Shown piece after piece: positions 53,270 to 61,894 of a stretch of 64,000 nucleotides of DNA (position 1 is the stretch's first letter; the number at the start of each line of letters is the position of its first letter). Position numbers and translations under genes: made by a program. The stretch is taken from assembly GCF_000340965.1 (NCBI RefSeq), contig NZ_ANAY01000032.1, positions 17,201-81,200 of the forward strand, in the 5' to 3' direction. The notes under the pieces are model-generated. The model was not told the DNA's origin and ran no database searches. It was given only the letters and a program-made list of their open reading frames with translations. This DNA comes from Nocardiopsis kunsanensis DSM 44524 (GTDB taxonomy: Bacteria; Actinomycetota; Actinomycetes; Streptosporangiales; Streptosporangiaceae).

Positions 53270-54775
53270 TCATCGGTACTCGGCCAGGCGCGGACGCGCC
53301 CCGGCGGCGAGGAGCGCCAGCACCAGCAGGGTTCCGGTGGGCAGCAGCCACGCCCACACCGACAGGGAGCGCTCACCGCTGTCGATGCCGCTCGCGAACT
53401 GCTCTCCGTGCAGCTCGATGAGGCGGTCGAGGGCGTCGGTGTAATCGGTGAAGGCGCCCTCCTGGTGGTGGGCGATGTCCATGCGGGCGTCGATGGCGCC
53501 GGACCGGTCACCGTCCTCGGAGAGCTCGCGCATGCGCCGGTCCTCGTCCTGGAGGGTGTCGTAGGCGGAGAGGACCTCGCCGAGAGCCCCGCGTTCCGTC
53601 GGCAGGAGGGAGTCGCGAGCGTCCTCACCCAGGTAGCCGAGGGTGCCGGGGTCGGTGTCCTGTCCGTCCTCGCCCGGCTGTACCCCCTCGCCCGGCAGGT
53701 CGGGGTAGGCGTCCGCGACCTCCCGGATCTGCCCGTAGTACTCCTCCAGGTTCCCGGCAGGGCGGAACAGCACCGCCTGTGCGCGTTCGAGGTAGACCTG
53801 CTGGTGGTTGTCGGCCAGTTCCGGGTCGAGCAGGTAGCGGCTCTGGTCGGCCTGCATGTCGGTGGCCACGGCCTCGGCCCGGGCCAGGGCCATGGCGGCG
53901 TCCAGGCCCTCCTCCTTTGCGCGGCTCTGGGCACCGCCGGCCGCGTCGAGGGTCAGGACCACCCCCGCGGTCAGTGCTGTGGTGAGCGCCGTCGCCGCGA
54001 GCAGGGGCACGTTGAGACGGCGGCGGAAACGTCGGCTCAGGTAGATCTGGAACCCCGCCAGGACACCGATGGCGAGCACTCCGGTACCACCCACTCGGAG
54101 CAGCCCCAGTACGAGCGCGTCCTGGCCCTCCTCGTGGTTGGCGCGCACGATCGCCGAAGAGCCCAGGCCGAGGTTGAAGGCCTTGGGCATGAGGTCGGTG
54201 TGCATGAGGCGGCTGCCCTCGCGGTAGCGCTCCAGGGCGGCCCCGTCCACCTCACCGGGGGGCGCCTCCGCCTCGTCGTTGAGCAGCAGCGCCTCGCCGG
54301 CCACGCGTTCGTACTCGCCCAGCCCGTCCAGGACGGCCTGGACGTTGCGTTCCTCGATGCTGTCGCCCTCGGTGAGAGAGGCGGCCTGCAGCAGGGCCTC
54401 GTTGGCCCGCGTGCGGCTGGCCTCGTACTGTTCCTCGGCGGACTCGCGCCCCGACCCGAGTCCGTGGTCGGTGCCCATGAGGAGTACGTCGGCCACGTGT
54501 GCGTCCATGCCGGCCAGGGCCAGGTACAGCTCCGTGGTGGCCATGGCCTGGGGCCCGGCGTCCTCCCCCAGCACCTCCACGCCGTTGCGGGCCTGTTCCA
54601 GCGCGGAACCCGCCGACACGGACAGACCGGCCACCACCAGGACCGAGGCCACGGTCAGGAGCCACAGCCTCGCGGGGGTCGTGCGCAGGCGCACACGGAG
54701 GACCGACGGGAAGCGCTCATCCCCGTCGGACGACGATGACGGTCCACGCGCCGACGTAGATGCGGTCGTTGTCAT
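53270..54775 (-). CDS. glnX: GlnX-like membrane signal transducer
   Basis: 501 residues with about four hydrophobic segments (near 37-60, 225-250, 258-280, 473-492) that bracket two helical extracytoplasmic regions (about 60-220 and 285-470), the plan of actinobacterial GlnX. It sits between glnH and the kinase genes; known GlnX proteins pass the ligand state of GlnH to PknG. No enzymatic motif is seen. The ATG at 54775 lies 59 bases inside the FHA gene, but GGAGG precedes it by nine bases; a start after the FHA stop (GTG at 54694) lacks such a site. Confidence 0.85.
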   Translation of the reverse strand: MTTTASTSARGPSSSSDGDERFPSVLRVRLRTTPARLWLLTVASVLVVAGLSVSAGSALEQARNGVEVLGEDAGPQAMATTELYLALAGMDAHVADVLLMGTDHGLGSGRESAEEQYEASRTRANEALLQAASLTEGDSIEERNVQAVLDGLGEYERVAGEALLLNDEAEAPPGEVDGAALERYREGSRLMHTDLMPKAFNLGLGSSAIVRANHEEGQDALVLGLLRVGGTGVLAIGVLAGFQIYLSRRFRRRLNVPLLAATALTTALTAGVVLTLDAAGGAQSRAKEEGLDAAMALARAEAVATDMQADQSRYLLDPELADNHQQVYLERAQAVLFRPAGNLEEYYGQIREVADAYPDLPGEGVQPGEDGQDTDPGTLGYLGEDARDSLLPTERGALGEVLSAYDTLQDEDRRMRELSEDGDRSGAIDARMDIAHHQEGAFTDYTDALDRLIELHGEQFASGIDSGERSLSVWAWLLPTGTLLVLALLAAGARPRLAEYR

Positions 54776-55388
54776 TGAGTGGAACCTCCACGTGGGGGGT
54801 GATGGGGTTCGCGATCCCGTTGACCGTGGTGCCGTTGGTCGAGCCGGGGTCCATGAGGGTCCACGTGTCCGCTTCTCCTGCCAGCAGGACCGCGTGGACG
54901 TGGGAGATCGCCGGGTCGCCGCCGGGGCCGCCCAGGTCGATCTCGGGGACGGGACCGCGGGAGACTCTGCTCCGGCCGATACGGATCCGGTCGCCGCTCA
55001 GGGGGACACGGCGGGGCCGGTGGTCGGCGGGAAAGACGATGCGGTCGGGGTCGAGCATGCCCTGGTCGACCATGTACTGGTAGTACGCGGGGTCGGCGGA
55101 CACGTCGGCGTTCCAGAGCGTACCGAGGGGGTGTGCACCGGGATACCGGAGCTGGTGGGCACCGGGCTGCGCGGTGAAGTCGTGGCCGCACTCCTCACAG
55201 AACCGGCCGGCGCGGGAGGTCCCGCACCCGGGGCAGGGGCCGCCGCGGGGTTCGCCCACGCCCGGGTCAGGGTCCGGCAGGGGCGGGGGCGCGGGGACGT
55301 CCGAGGGGATCAGGGTCTGCATGCGGAAGCCGCACACGTCGCAGAAACCGTCGGCCGTGGAGTGGTGCCCGGACGGGCAACTCGGCAT
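54717..55388 (-). CDS. FHA domain protein with two zinc ribbons
   Basis: 223 residues. The first part has two Cys clusters (a Cys near the start with CDVC, and CPGC with CEEC) that look like zinc ribbons. A Pro-rich linker and a middle helical part follow, then an FHA domain (about 130-220) with IRIGR, ISHVHA and GSTNGTTVNG. FHA domains bind phosphothreonine, so it is a likely substrate or scaffold for the PknG kinase in this operon, comparable in role to OdhI/GarA though those lack zinc ribbons. AGGAGGG precedes the ATG at 55388 and overlaps the stop of the phosphatase gene. Confidence 0.9.
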   Translation of the reverse strand: MPSCPSGHHSTADGFCDVCGFRMQTLIPSDVPAPPPLPDPDPGVGEPRGGPCPGCGTSRAGRFCEECGHDFTAQPGAHQLRYPGAHPLGTLWNADVSADPAYYQYMVDQGMLDPDRIVFPADHRPRRVPLSGDRIRIGRSRVSRGPVPEIDLGGPGGDPAISHVHAVLLAGEADTWTLMDPGSTNGTTVNGIANPITPHVEVPLNDNDRIYVGAWTVIVVRRG

Positions 55389-55397
55389 GTGGCCCTC

Positions 55398-56792
55398 CTA
55401 GCCGGGTCCGAGGGTTCCGGCCGGCCCAGGGACGGACGGGTGCGGCACTGGTGCGTCTCGAGGCCCGCGCACGGGGACGACGACCACGCTCACGTTGTCC
55501 TTTCCGCCCGCCCGGAGTGCCAGGCCGACGTACTCGCGGGCGGTTCCCAGGGGGTCGGCCCCGGGGCCCGGCACTGCGGCGGCCATCTCCCCCGGTTCGT
55601 CGTAGTAGTTCCACAGTCCGTCGCTGCACAGCACCACGGCACCCGGGCCGGTCGGCGTGACGGTACGGACGTGGGCGTCGATCTCGCCGGAGTCGGCTCC
55701 CAACCAGGCGATGAGGGCGTGGGCGTGGGCGGAGCGCATGGCTTCCTCCCGGGTGAGGGCGCCGGCCTGGACCATCGCCTCGGCCCAGGAGTCGTCACGG
55801 GTCAGCAGCGCGGGGGCGTCGGCGTCCCCGTTGTCGGGGACCCAGTAGACACGGCTGTCACCGACCCAGCCGACGGTGACCGATCCGGCCGCGGGGTCGA
55901 CCACCGCCGACACGAACGTACATGCGGGTGCGGAGCCGGGCGGGTCGGCGATGGCGGCGACGGCCTCGGCGGCCCGGGTCACGGCCGTCCCGGTGGCCTC
56001 CCGGGGGCCGGCGCCGGCACCGATCTGCTCGGCCAGGACACCCGCACCGGTCTCGGCCGTCACGCGGGAGGCCTCGTCCGAGCGGGGCGAACTGGAGACG
56101 CCGTCGCACACGACGGCGCAGACCGTCCCTGGCCCGTGCTCGGAGTTCTCCGCCACGACCCGCACGGCCATGGCGTCCTCGTTGCGGCGGTGCCGGTGCC
56201 CGACGTCGCTGACTCCCGAGGCGCGGGCGGTACGCACGACCACGTGGTCGCGTCCGGTGGGTTGCAGGTGCAGGCACGTGCCGCAGTAGCCGTCGGTGAC
56301 CCGGCCCGGGCACCAGGCGCAGGTCTGCGGGCCTGCGGGGCCGACCGCGTTCCCCTCCACCGTTCGCGGACCCAGGGGTAGGGCGTTCGCGTGCGGGGAG
56401 GTCCCGCCCCCGGCCCCGGAGGTGTCGCGGCGCACCGGTTGGGTGGCGAGCGTGTCGATCTGGTCCCACTCGGAGTCCACGGCCAGGCTGCCGGTCAGGG
56501 AGGTACCCCCGCTGTGGACGTGTCCGCTGTACTCGGAGAGCCGGCTCCAGCGTGCACCGCTCGGGGTGGTCCAGTCCCCGCCCCCGGGACGCCCGCGGGC
56601 GCTCAGCAGGGCCGCGGACCCCTCCCCGACCCTGTCGGCCGCACCGAGCGGTGCGGCGCCGTCCCCGGTCTCCTCCGGTTCCGGAGGGGCCTGTCGTACC
56701 TCGTCCGGCAGAGTACGGCCGCAGCCCTCGCAGAAAGCGTCCCCGGCAGCCACTCTGTCCGCGCATCCGGGGCAGGTCCGCACCTTTGTCAT
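55398..56792 (-). CDS. PP2C-type serine/threonine phosphatase with zinc ribbons
   Basis: 464 residues. The start has CPGC and CEGC; a second ribbon (CAWC, CGTC) lies near 170. The C-terminal half is a PP2C domain: RHRRNEDAM, VVCDGVSSS, GWVGDSRVYWV, LCSDGLWNYYDE and GGKDNVSVVVV, which together give the metal-binding aspartates. It would remove phosphate from targets of the kinase encoded just upstream. The ATG at 56792 has AAGGA about six bases upstream and lies 17 bases after the pknG stop. Longer open frame upstream overlaps pknG and is not used. Confidence 0.93.
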   Translation of the reverse strand: MTKVRTCPGCADRVAAGDAFCEGCGRTLPDEVRQAPPEPEETGDGAAPLGAADRVGEGSAALLSARGRPGGGDWTTPSGARWSRLSEYSGHVHSGGTSLTGSLAVDSEWDQIDTLATQPVRRDTSGAGGGTSPHANALPLGPRTVEGNAVGPAGPQTCAWCPGRVTDGYCGTCLHLQPTGRDHVVVRTARASGVSDVGHRHRRNEDAMAVRVVAENSEHGPGTVCAVVCDGVSSSPRSDEASRVTAETGAGVLAEQIGAGAGPREATGTAVTRAAEAVAAIADPPGSAPACTFVSAVVDPAAGSVTVGWVGDSRVYWVPDNGDADAPALLTRDDSWAEAMVQAGALTREEAMRSAHAHALIAWLGADSGEIDAHVRTVTPTGPGAVVLCSDGLWNYYDEPGEMAAAVPGPGADPLGTAREYVGLALRAGGKDNVSVVVVPVRGPRDAPVPHPSVPGPAGTLGPG

Positions 56793-56809
56793 CGGTGTTC
56801 CTTCATCAC

Positions 56810-59281
56810 TCACAGCAGGGTCTTGGGGCGTAGGGAGTTGGCCTTGTCGACGAGCACGTACCGGTCGGCGGCCGAGGACGCCCAGTGCGCCAGGGACCGG
56901 TACCGCCGTTCCAGATTGGTGCGCACCCCCTCTTCGGTGAGGTTCGTGCCGAGCAGGCGGACCGACGTGTCGGGGCGGCCGCCTCGCCGGAGCCAGTCCA
57001 GGGCGCCCTCCAGGACCCGGGCGGCGAGCCGTTCGCCGCTCTCGCTGTCGAGCCGGATCCGGCCGAGCCGTTCGCCGGCCTGCAGGAAGTCGTCGACGTC
57101 CCGGAGGTCCTCGCCGGTGACGAGCAGGGCGATGAGCACGGTCTGGGCGTGCACGTGGAGACTGGACAGTTCGGGGACGGTGTCCAGGACCTCGATGGCG
57201 CGGGAGCGCTGCCCCTGTGCGCGGCGGATCCGGGCCAGACCGAAGGCGGCGCTGACGTAGGAGTGGTCGGTGGTCCAGACCGTCCGGTACAGCTCGGCCG
57301 CGGTCTCGTGTCCGCCTGTGTGCTCGGCGGCCATGGCCAGGCCGAGCTTGGGAGCGAGCTCGCCGGGCAGGTGGGAGTAGAGCTCGTCGAAATGGGCGCG
57401 GGCGGCCCCGAACTCGCCGTCGCCCAGTTCCATGACGGCCATGTACCACATGGTCCGCCAGTCGCCCGGCATCGTCTGGCCGAAGGCGTGCAGGGCGTCC
57501 ATGGCCTCGAGCCTGCGGCCCTCGGTGATGAGAGCACGCACCAGCATGAGCCGGGTCTCGGGGGTGGGTGAGGGTGCCGCGCGCAGGGTGGGCACCAGTT
57601 CGGCCGGTGAGAGGGAGACGAACCCGCCCAGGAGTTGGGCGGCCGGGTCGGCGGGGTCGATGACCGGTGCCGGCAGCACACCCGCCGCCCGGGTGGGCGG
57701 GGGCGGTGACAACAGGCGGTCGGCGTCGTGGGCCCCCAGGTCGGCCGCGCTGAAACTCTCCGCGCCGAAAAGGGACGAGGGCGCCGGGTGCGGGGATTCC
57801 TCCATGTCGGAGAGGACCTCGCGCAGCACCCCGGTCAACTGCTCGGCCATGTCGACGGCGTCGTGGAAGCGCCGTTCGGGTTCGGGGTGGGTGGCCCGCC
57901 GCAGCAGCCGGTCGTAGGACTCGTAGCGGCGCAGGACCGGTACCGCATCGCGTGGCGGGAGGGTGTAGGGATGGCGCCGCCGGAAACTGAACCGGAAACT
58001 GAGCACCGCCAGGGCCCGGCCGACCGAGTACAGGTCGGAGCTGACCGAGGGGCCGGACCTGACGATCTCCTCCTCGGGCACCCCGTAGCCGGGGGTGCTG
58101 TAGACCGCGCTCTCGGTGTCGTCCATGCGCCGCACACCGCCCAGGTCGATGAGCTTGACCTGCTCCTCGCTCTGGATGACGTTGTCGGGTTTGAAGTCGC
58201 AGTAGAGCAGGCCCTTGGAGTGCAGGTACCCGAGGGCACGCAGGCACTCCAGTCCGTAGGCGATGACCTGGTCCAGGGGCAGCGCACCGTCCTGACCACC
58301 GGATCCGCGACGTTCCAGGAGCAGTTCGCGCAGGGACTTGCCGCCCACGTAGTCCATGACGATGTGGCCGCTGGGGACACCGGTCTGCGGGTCGGGGTGC
58401 TGGGCGAAGTTGATGATCTTGACGATGTTGGGGTGCTCGACCTGCGACAGGTACTCGCGTTCGGCCGAGGCGGCCTTGTGGGCCTCGGCGTCGCCGGAGT
58501 TGAGCAGGCCCTTGAGCACGACCCACCGGTCGTTGACGTTGCGGTCGCGGGCGAGGTAGACCCAGCCGAGGCCGCCGTGGGCCAGGCAGCCGAGCACCTC
58601 GTACTGGCCGCCGACCATGTCGCCCTCGACGAGTTTGGGCACGAAGGAGAACCTGGTGCCGCAGCGGCGGCAGAACCCCTGGGTACGCCCGGGCAGCTCG
58701 CCCCGGCGGCGGCCGACCTTCTCGTTGCAGTTGCCGCAGTAGCGGTTCTTCTCCGCCACGACCGGGTCGGTCATGACCGCATCGGAGGGGTCGCGGTAGG
58801 GCACCACCGGGACCTGCACCAGTCCCATGCCGAGCGTGCCCCGTGAGGTGGGGCGGCTGCTGCTGCGACCGGAAGCGCCCGCTCCCAGCAGGGCGGCCGT
58901 ACCCCCGGAGCTGCGGCCGGGACCGCTGCGGCCGGAGAGGCGCATGTGGCCGGAGCCGGACCCCTCGCCGCTGCTGGGGCCGCTGCCCGGACGTCCGGGC
59001 CATTCCTCGGCTGCCGGGTCGTGGGCGGAGGGCCCCGGGGGCCGCCGCAGCGGTTCCTGCGTCTCCGCGCGCCACTGTGGCGGGACCGGGGGGCCGCCCT
59101 CCACCGGGGCGCCCGGCACGGGCGTATCGGACCGTCCGGGGGCCGCGCCACCGGGCCCGGGTGTCGTGGGGGGCGGGTCAGGGGGTCGGGAAGCTCGCAC
59201 GTCTTGGGGGGCCTGGCCGCACGCACCGCAGAGCCCGTTCCTCAGACGGCCGTTGCAACCGGGATCCGTGCAGTTGGTCAT
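56810..59281 (-). CDS. pknG: PknG-like serine/threonine protein kinase with rubredoxin-like and TPR regions
   Basis: 823 residues. A zinc-ribbon start (CTDPGC, CGAC) and a long Pro/Gly-rich linker lead to a rubredoxin-like pair (CGNC and CRRC, about 185-207), then a kinase domain (about 215-500) with a Gly loop (AHGGLGWVYLA), Lys in VVLKGLL, catalytic loop YCDFKPDN near 362 and IDLGGV in place of DFG. The C-terminal third is helical with TPR character. This is the domain order of actinobacterial PknG, a soluble kinase that controls 2-oxoglutarate/glutamate metabolism through FHA proteins. Start ATG at 59281, 16 bases after the preceding gene; no strong ribosome binding site is visible. Confidence 0.93.
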   Translation of the reverse strand: MTNCTDPGCNGRLRNGLCGACGQAPQDVRASRPPDPPPTTPGPGGAAPGRSDTPVPGAPVEGGPPVPPQWRAETQEPLRRPPGPSAHDPAAEEWPGRPGSGPSSGEGSGSGHMRLSGRSGPGRSSGGTAALLGAGASGRSSSRPTSRGTLGMGLVQVPVVPYRDPSDAVMTDPVVAEKNRYCGNCNEKVGRRRGELPGRTQGFCRRCGTRFSFVPKLVEGDMVGGQYEVLGCLAHGGLGWVYLARDRNVNDRWVVLKGLLNSGDAEAHKAASAEREYLSQVEHPNIVKIINFAQHPDPQTGVPSGHIVMDYVGGKSLRELLLERRGSGGQDGALPLDQVIAYGLECLRALGYLHSKGLLYCDFKPDNVIQSEEQVKLIDLGGVRRMDDTESAVYSTPGYGVPEEEIVRSGPSVSSDLYSVGRALAVLSFRFSFRRRHPYTLPPRDAVPVLRRYESYDRLLRRATHPEPERRFHDAVDMAEQLTGVLREVLSDMEESPHPAPSSLFGAESFSAADLGAHDADRLLSPPPPTRAAGVLPAPVIDPADPAAQLLGGFVSLSPAELVPTLRAAPSPTPETRLMLVRALITEGRRLEAMDALHAFGQTMPGDWRTMWYMAVMELGDGEFGAARAHFDELYSHLPGELAPKLGLAMAAEHTGGHETAAELYRTVWTTDHSYVSAAFGLARIRRAQGQRSRAIEVLDTVPELSSLHVHAQTVLIALLVTGEDLRDVDDFLQAGERLGRIRLDSESGERLAARVLEGALDWLRRGGRPDTSVRLLGTNLTEEGVRTNLERRYRSLAHWASSAADRYVLVDKANSLRPKTLL

Positions 59282-59297
59282 GTGTTGTGCACCACCA

Positions 59298-60512
59298 TCA
59301 CTCTCGCCCTTCTGACGCGTCCGCGCCCGGTGTGGTTCTCCTCGGTGCACGGCCGGATCCGGTCAGCTGACGGAGAGCGTCCCGGTAAGCGGCCAACGCT
59401 GCGGCGGCCTCACGCAGGTCGGCGGGGCCCTGCCGAAGGGCCCTGTGCGCGCGGCGGTGCTCGGCGAGGAACCGTTCACCCTCCGTCGGCCCGAGCCGTG
59501 CCGCCCGTGTGCGGTAGCTCTCCAGACGCGCGCGCAGCTCGGAACGGCGTTCCAGGAGTGTCTCGAGGCTCTCCCTGCGTTCGGCGACGTCGTCGACGGT
59601 CTCGTGCACGGCCTGCTGGAGCCGGCCGTGGAGCCTGCCGAGCTCGCGCCAGCGCCCCTGGGTGCGCAGCTCGGCCATCTCGGCCACCCCTTCGCGCAGG
59701 GACGGGACCCTGTCGATGATCTCCACCGGGACGGGCACCGCGACGGCTCCGGCGACCCGGCGCCTGAACGCGGCTGTGCGGGCCGTCTTCTCCTCTGCGT
59801 CGTCGATGGCCCAGAGGAGGCGCTCGACGCTCTCGTCGTAGGAGTCGCACATACGGAGCGCGTCACGCAGTTCCCCTGCGATGTGTTCGAGCCGCGTCCG
59901 GGCCCGTTCGAGGTCCGAGGTGTCGGCGGTGCCGTCGCCGGTGACCAGGGCGAGGGGATCGCGGCGTACGGTCTCGCCCAGGGAGGCCAGTTCGGCGCGC
60001 AGAGGTTCGTGGTCCCCCTCCTCGTCCCCGACCATCCCGGCCAGGGAACCGATCTCCTGCCACAGCGCCTCGAGTTCATCGATCTTGGGATGGAGGACGG
60101 CCCAGGCGGCCTCCACATCGGCGATCGTCCCGGCGATCTCCTCCGAGTCGGCGGACATGCGGGCGATCGCCTCGGCCAGGGAGAGGTGTTCGGTGGCCCC
60201 GTCGAGCAGGAAGGCGACCGAAGGGCCGGTCAGTACCTGGGACAGGGCCTCGCGGACAGAGTTCTCCTCGCCGTCGGAAGCGCGGAGGGCGCCGGCCTGT
60301 TCGACGACCTCATCGAAGGCGGCGTGCAGTGTCCACAGCCTGTGGACACTGCGTTCGGCGCGCTCCCACCGCTGCCGGGTGCGGCCCACGGGGCCGGCGC
60401 CCTGGAGCATGCGCTGGGCGACGTTGCGGTCCATGTCGGCCAACTGGAGGGAGACACGGGCGCCCTCGCCACGCACACGGTTGAGCGCCTCCTCGATGCC
60501 CTCCCAGCTCAT
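59298..60512 (-). CDS. coiled-coil protein heading the pknG operon
   Basis: 404 residues, almost entirely charged amphipathic helix (long runs of Glu, Arg, Leu, Ala), with no membrane segment or catalytic motif. It ends 16 bases before pknG and is probably the first gene of the operon. Its function is unknown; a scaffold for the kinase or the membrane sensor is one guess. The ATG at 60512 is chosen because the helical sequence begins there; upstream frame reads as low-complexity Gly/Pro/Arg. Confidence 0.75.
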   Translation of the reverse strand: MSWEGIEEALNRVRGEGARVSLQLADMDRNVAQRMLQGAGPVGRTRQRWERAERSVHRLWTLHAAFDEVVEQAGALRASDGEENSVREALSQVLTGPSVAFLLDGATEHLSLAEAIARMSADSEEIAGTIADVEAAWAVLHPKIDELEALWQEIGSLAGMVGDEEGDHEPLRAELASLGETVRRDPLALVTGDGTADTSDLERARTRLEHIAGELRDALRMCDSYDESVERLLWAIDDAEEKTARTAAFRRRVAGAVAVPVPVEIIDRVPSLREGVAEMAELRTQGRWRELGRLHGRLQQAVHETVDDVAERRESLETLLERRSELRARLESYRTRAARLGPTEGERFLAEHRRAHRALRQGPADLREAAAALAAYRDALRQLTGSGRAPRRTTPGADASEGRE

Positions 60513-60778
60513 GGGCGGACCCCCGGGCCCCGACGCGCTCGCCACCGTCCCAACCACTCCCCGCGTCCGGAGCCCACGCCTCGCGGGACCGCCGGTGTCT
60601 CGATGCCGGGGCGTGCCCGTCCGCCGCCCCCACACACGAGTGTGGCCCCCTGTCGTCCCCATCACAAGGAAAGCCGGGACTCAGGTCCCTCGACGGCCGG
60701 CTCGGGGCCCGTCCGGCCACCTGGTGCGGGCCGGGGCCGGGGCCCGGCAACACCCCGTCCGTGACTCGGGCGGGGCGG

Positions 60779-61693
60779 TCAGTCGCCGCGTCTGGGGGCC
60801 CGGTGGCGGCCGCGGCGCGGGCGCTCCCGAGGCTCCTCGGGGGCCGAACGCCGGGCGTCCTCGCGTTCTTCACCGACGCGGAAGGTCCGGTCCGCATCGG
60901 GGGCCTCGGGAGCTTCGTCCCCTGTGCGGCGGGGGCGTTCGAAGCGTTCGCCGGGTTCGAAGTCCTCCTCGGGTGCGGCCCGGTCGTCCTCGCGCCGGGC
61001 GAGCAGGTCCCCGCCGTGCTCCGGCCCGTCGTCGTAGGGGTGGGCTCCTGCGCCCGGGACGTACCCGGCTCCGCCCTCAGCCCCCTCGTCCCAGACCCCC
61101 TCGTCAGCGGAGCTCTCGTCCCCGGAACCCTTCCGGCGACCGTCGGCGCTGCGCAGCCGGAGCCCGGCAACGGCGAGCACCAGACCGAAGACGATCGCGT
61201 AGATCCCGACGACGAACACGAGCGCCTGGGCACCTTCCAGGGGCCAGAACCACAGCAACAGACCGAAGATGACCGAGAGCGCACCGACGAAGATCAGCAG
61301 CCACTCCGAGCTGATCCGGGCACGTAGCCGGACCGCGGTGATGATCTCACCGACACCGGTGATGATCGCCCAAGCACCGACCACGAACACGAGCGCGACC
61401 ACCGCGGCCAACGGCCACAGCAGCGCGACGAGGCCGACGACCAGGGTCAGCACGGACTGCACCACCAGGGGTGCGCGGGTACCGCGTTCGGCCCGGAGTG
61501 CGGCGTAACCGACCGCTCCGGCGTCCACGAGCGCGTAGACACCGAAGGCCACGGCCAGGGCCACCAGTGTGAGTCCGGGCCACAGCAGGGCCAGGATCCC
61601 GAAGACCACTGCGGCGACGCCCCGCAGGACCACCAGCCACCAGTTGCGGCTCAGGTGCCCGAGCAGACCTCCGGGCAGTTCGTACCCGACCAT
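60779..61693 (-). CDS. DUF308 (HdeD-like) membrane protein with long charged tail
   Basis: 304 residues. The first 185 hold about six hydrophobic segments with the repeated GILALLWP / GLVALLWP / GLLLWFWP pattern of the HdeD/DUF308 family, linked in enterobacteria to acid stress. The last 110 residues are a disordered Asp/Glu/Arg/Pro tail, richer than usual for the family. GGAGGGAGG precedes the ATG at 61693. Confidence 0.88.
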   Translation of the reverse strand: MVGYELPGGLLGHLSRNWWLVVLRGVAAVVFGILALLWPGLTLVALAVAFGVYALVDAGAVGYAALRAERGTRAPLVVQSVLTLVVGLVALLWPLAAVVALVFVVGAWAIITGVGEIITAVRLRARISSEWLLIFVGALSVIFGLLLWFWPLEGAQALVFVVGIYAIVFGLVLAVAGLRLRSADGRRKGSGDESSADEGVWDEGAEGGAGYVPGAGAHPYDDGPEHGGDLLARREDDRAAPEEDFEPGERFERPRRTGDEAPEAPDADRTFRVGEEREDARRSAPEEPRERPRRGRHRAPRRGD

Positions 61694-61814
61694 CACAGCC
61701 TCCCTCCGCGGCGAGGGGCCCCGCGTGGGCGGGGCCGCACCCTGGCACTTCCCGTATTGGCGGCCTCCGACGACTCCGGGCCCGCAAAATACCTGGAAAG
61801 CAGGCCCCGACACA

Positions 61815-61876
61815 CGACCGCCCGCCCTCGCCGGCGCCGGCTGTGGAGGCCGGCGGGTGGCGCGGACGGGCGGTCG
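61815..61876 (-). terminator. nested hairpin after citrate synthase
   Basis: CGACCGCCCG (61815-61824) pairs with CGGGCGGTCG (61867-61876); between them GCCGGC occurs on both sides of a seven-base loop. It lies 19 to 80 bases beyond the citrate synthase stop in the direction of transcription. Confidence 0.6.
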
Positions 61877-61894
61877 GGGTTCGGCCGGGCCGCT

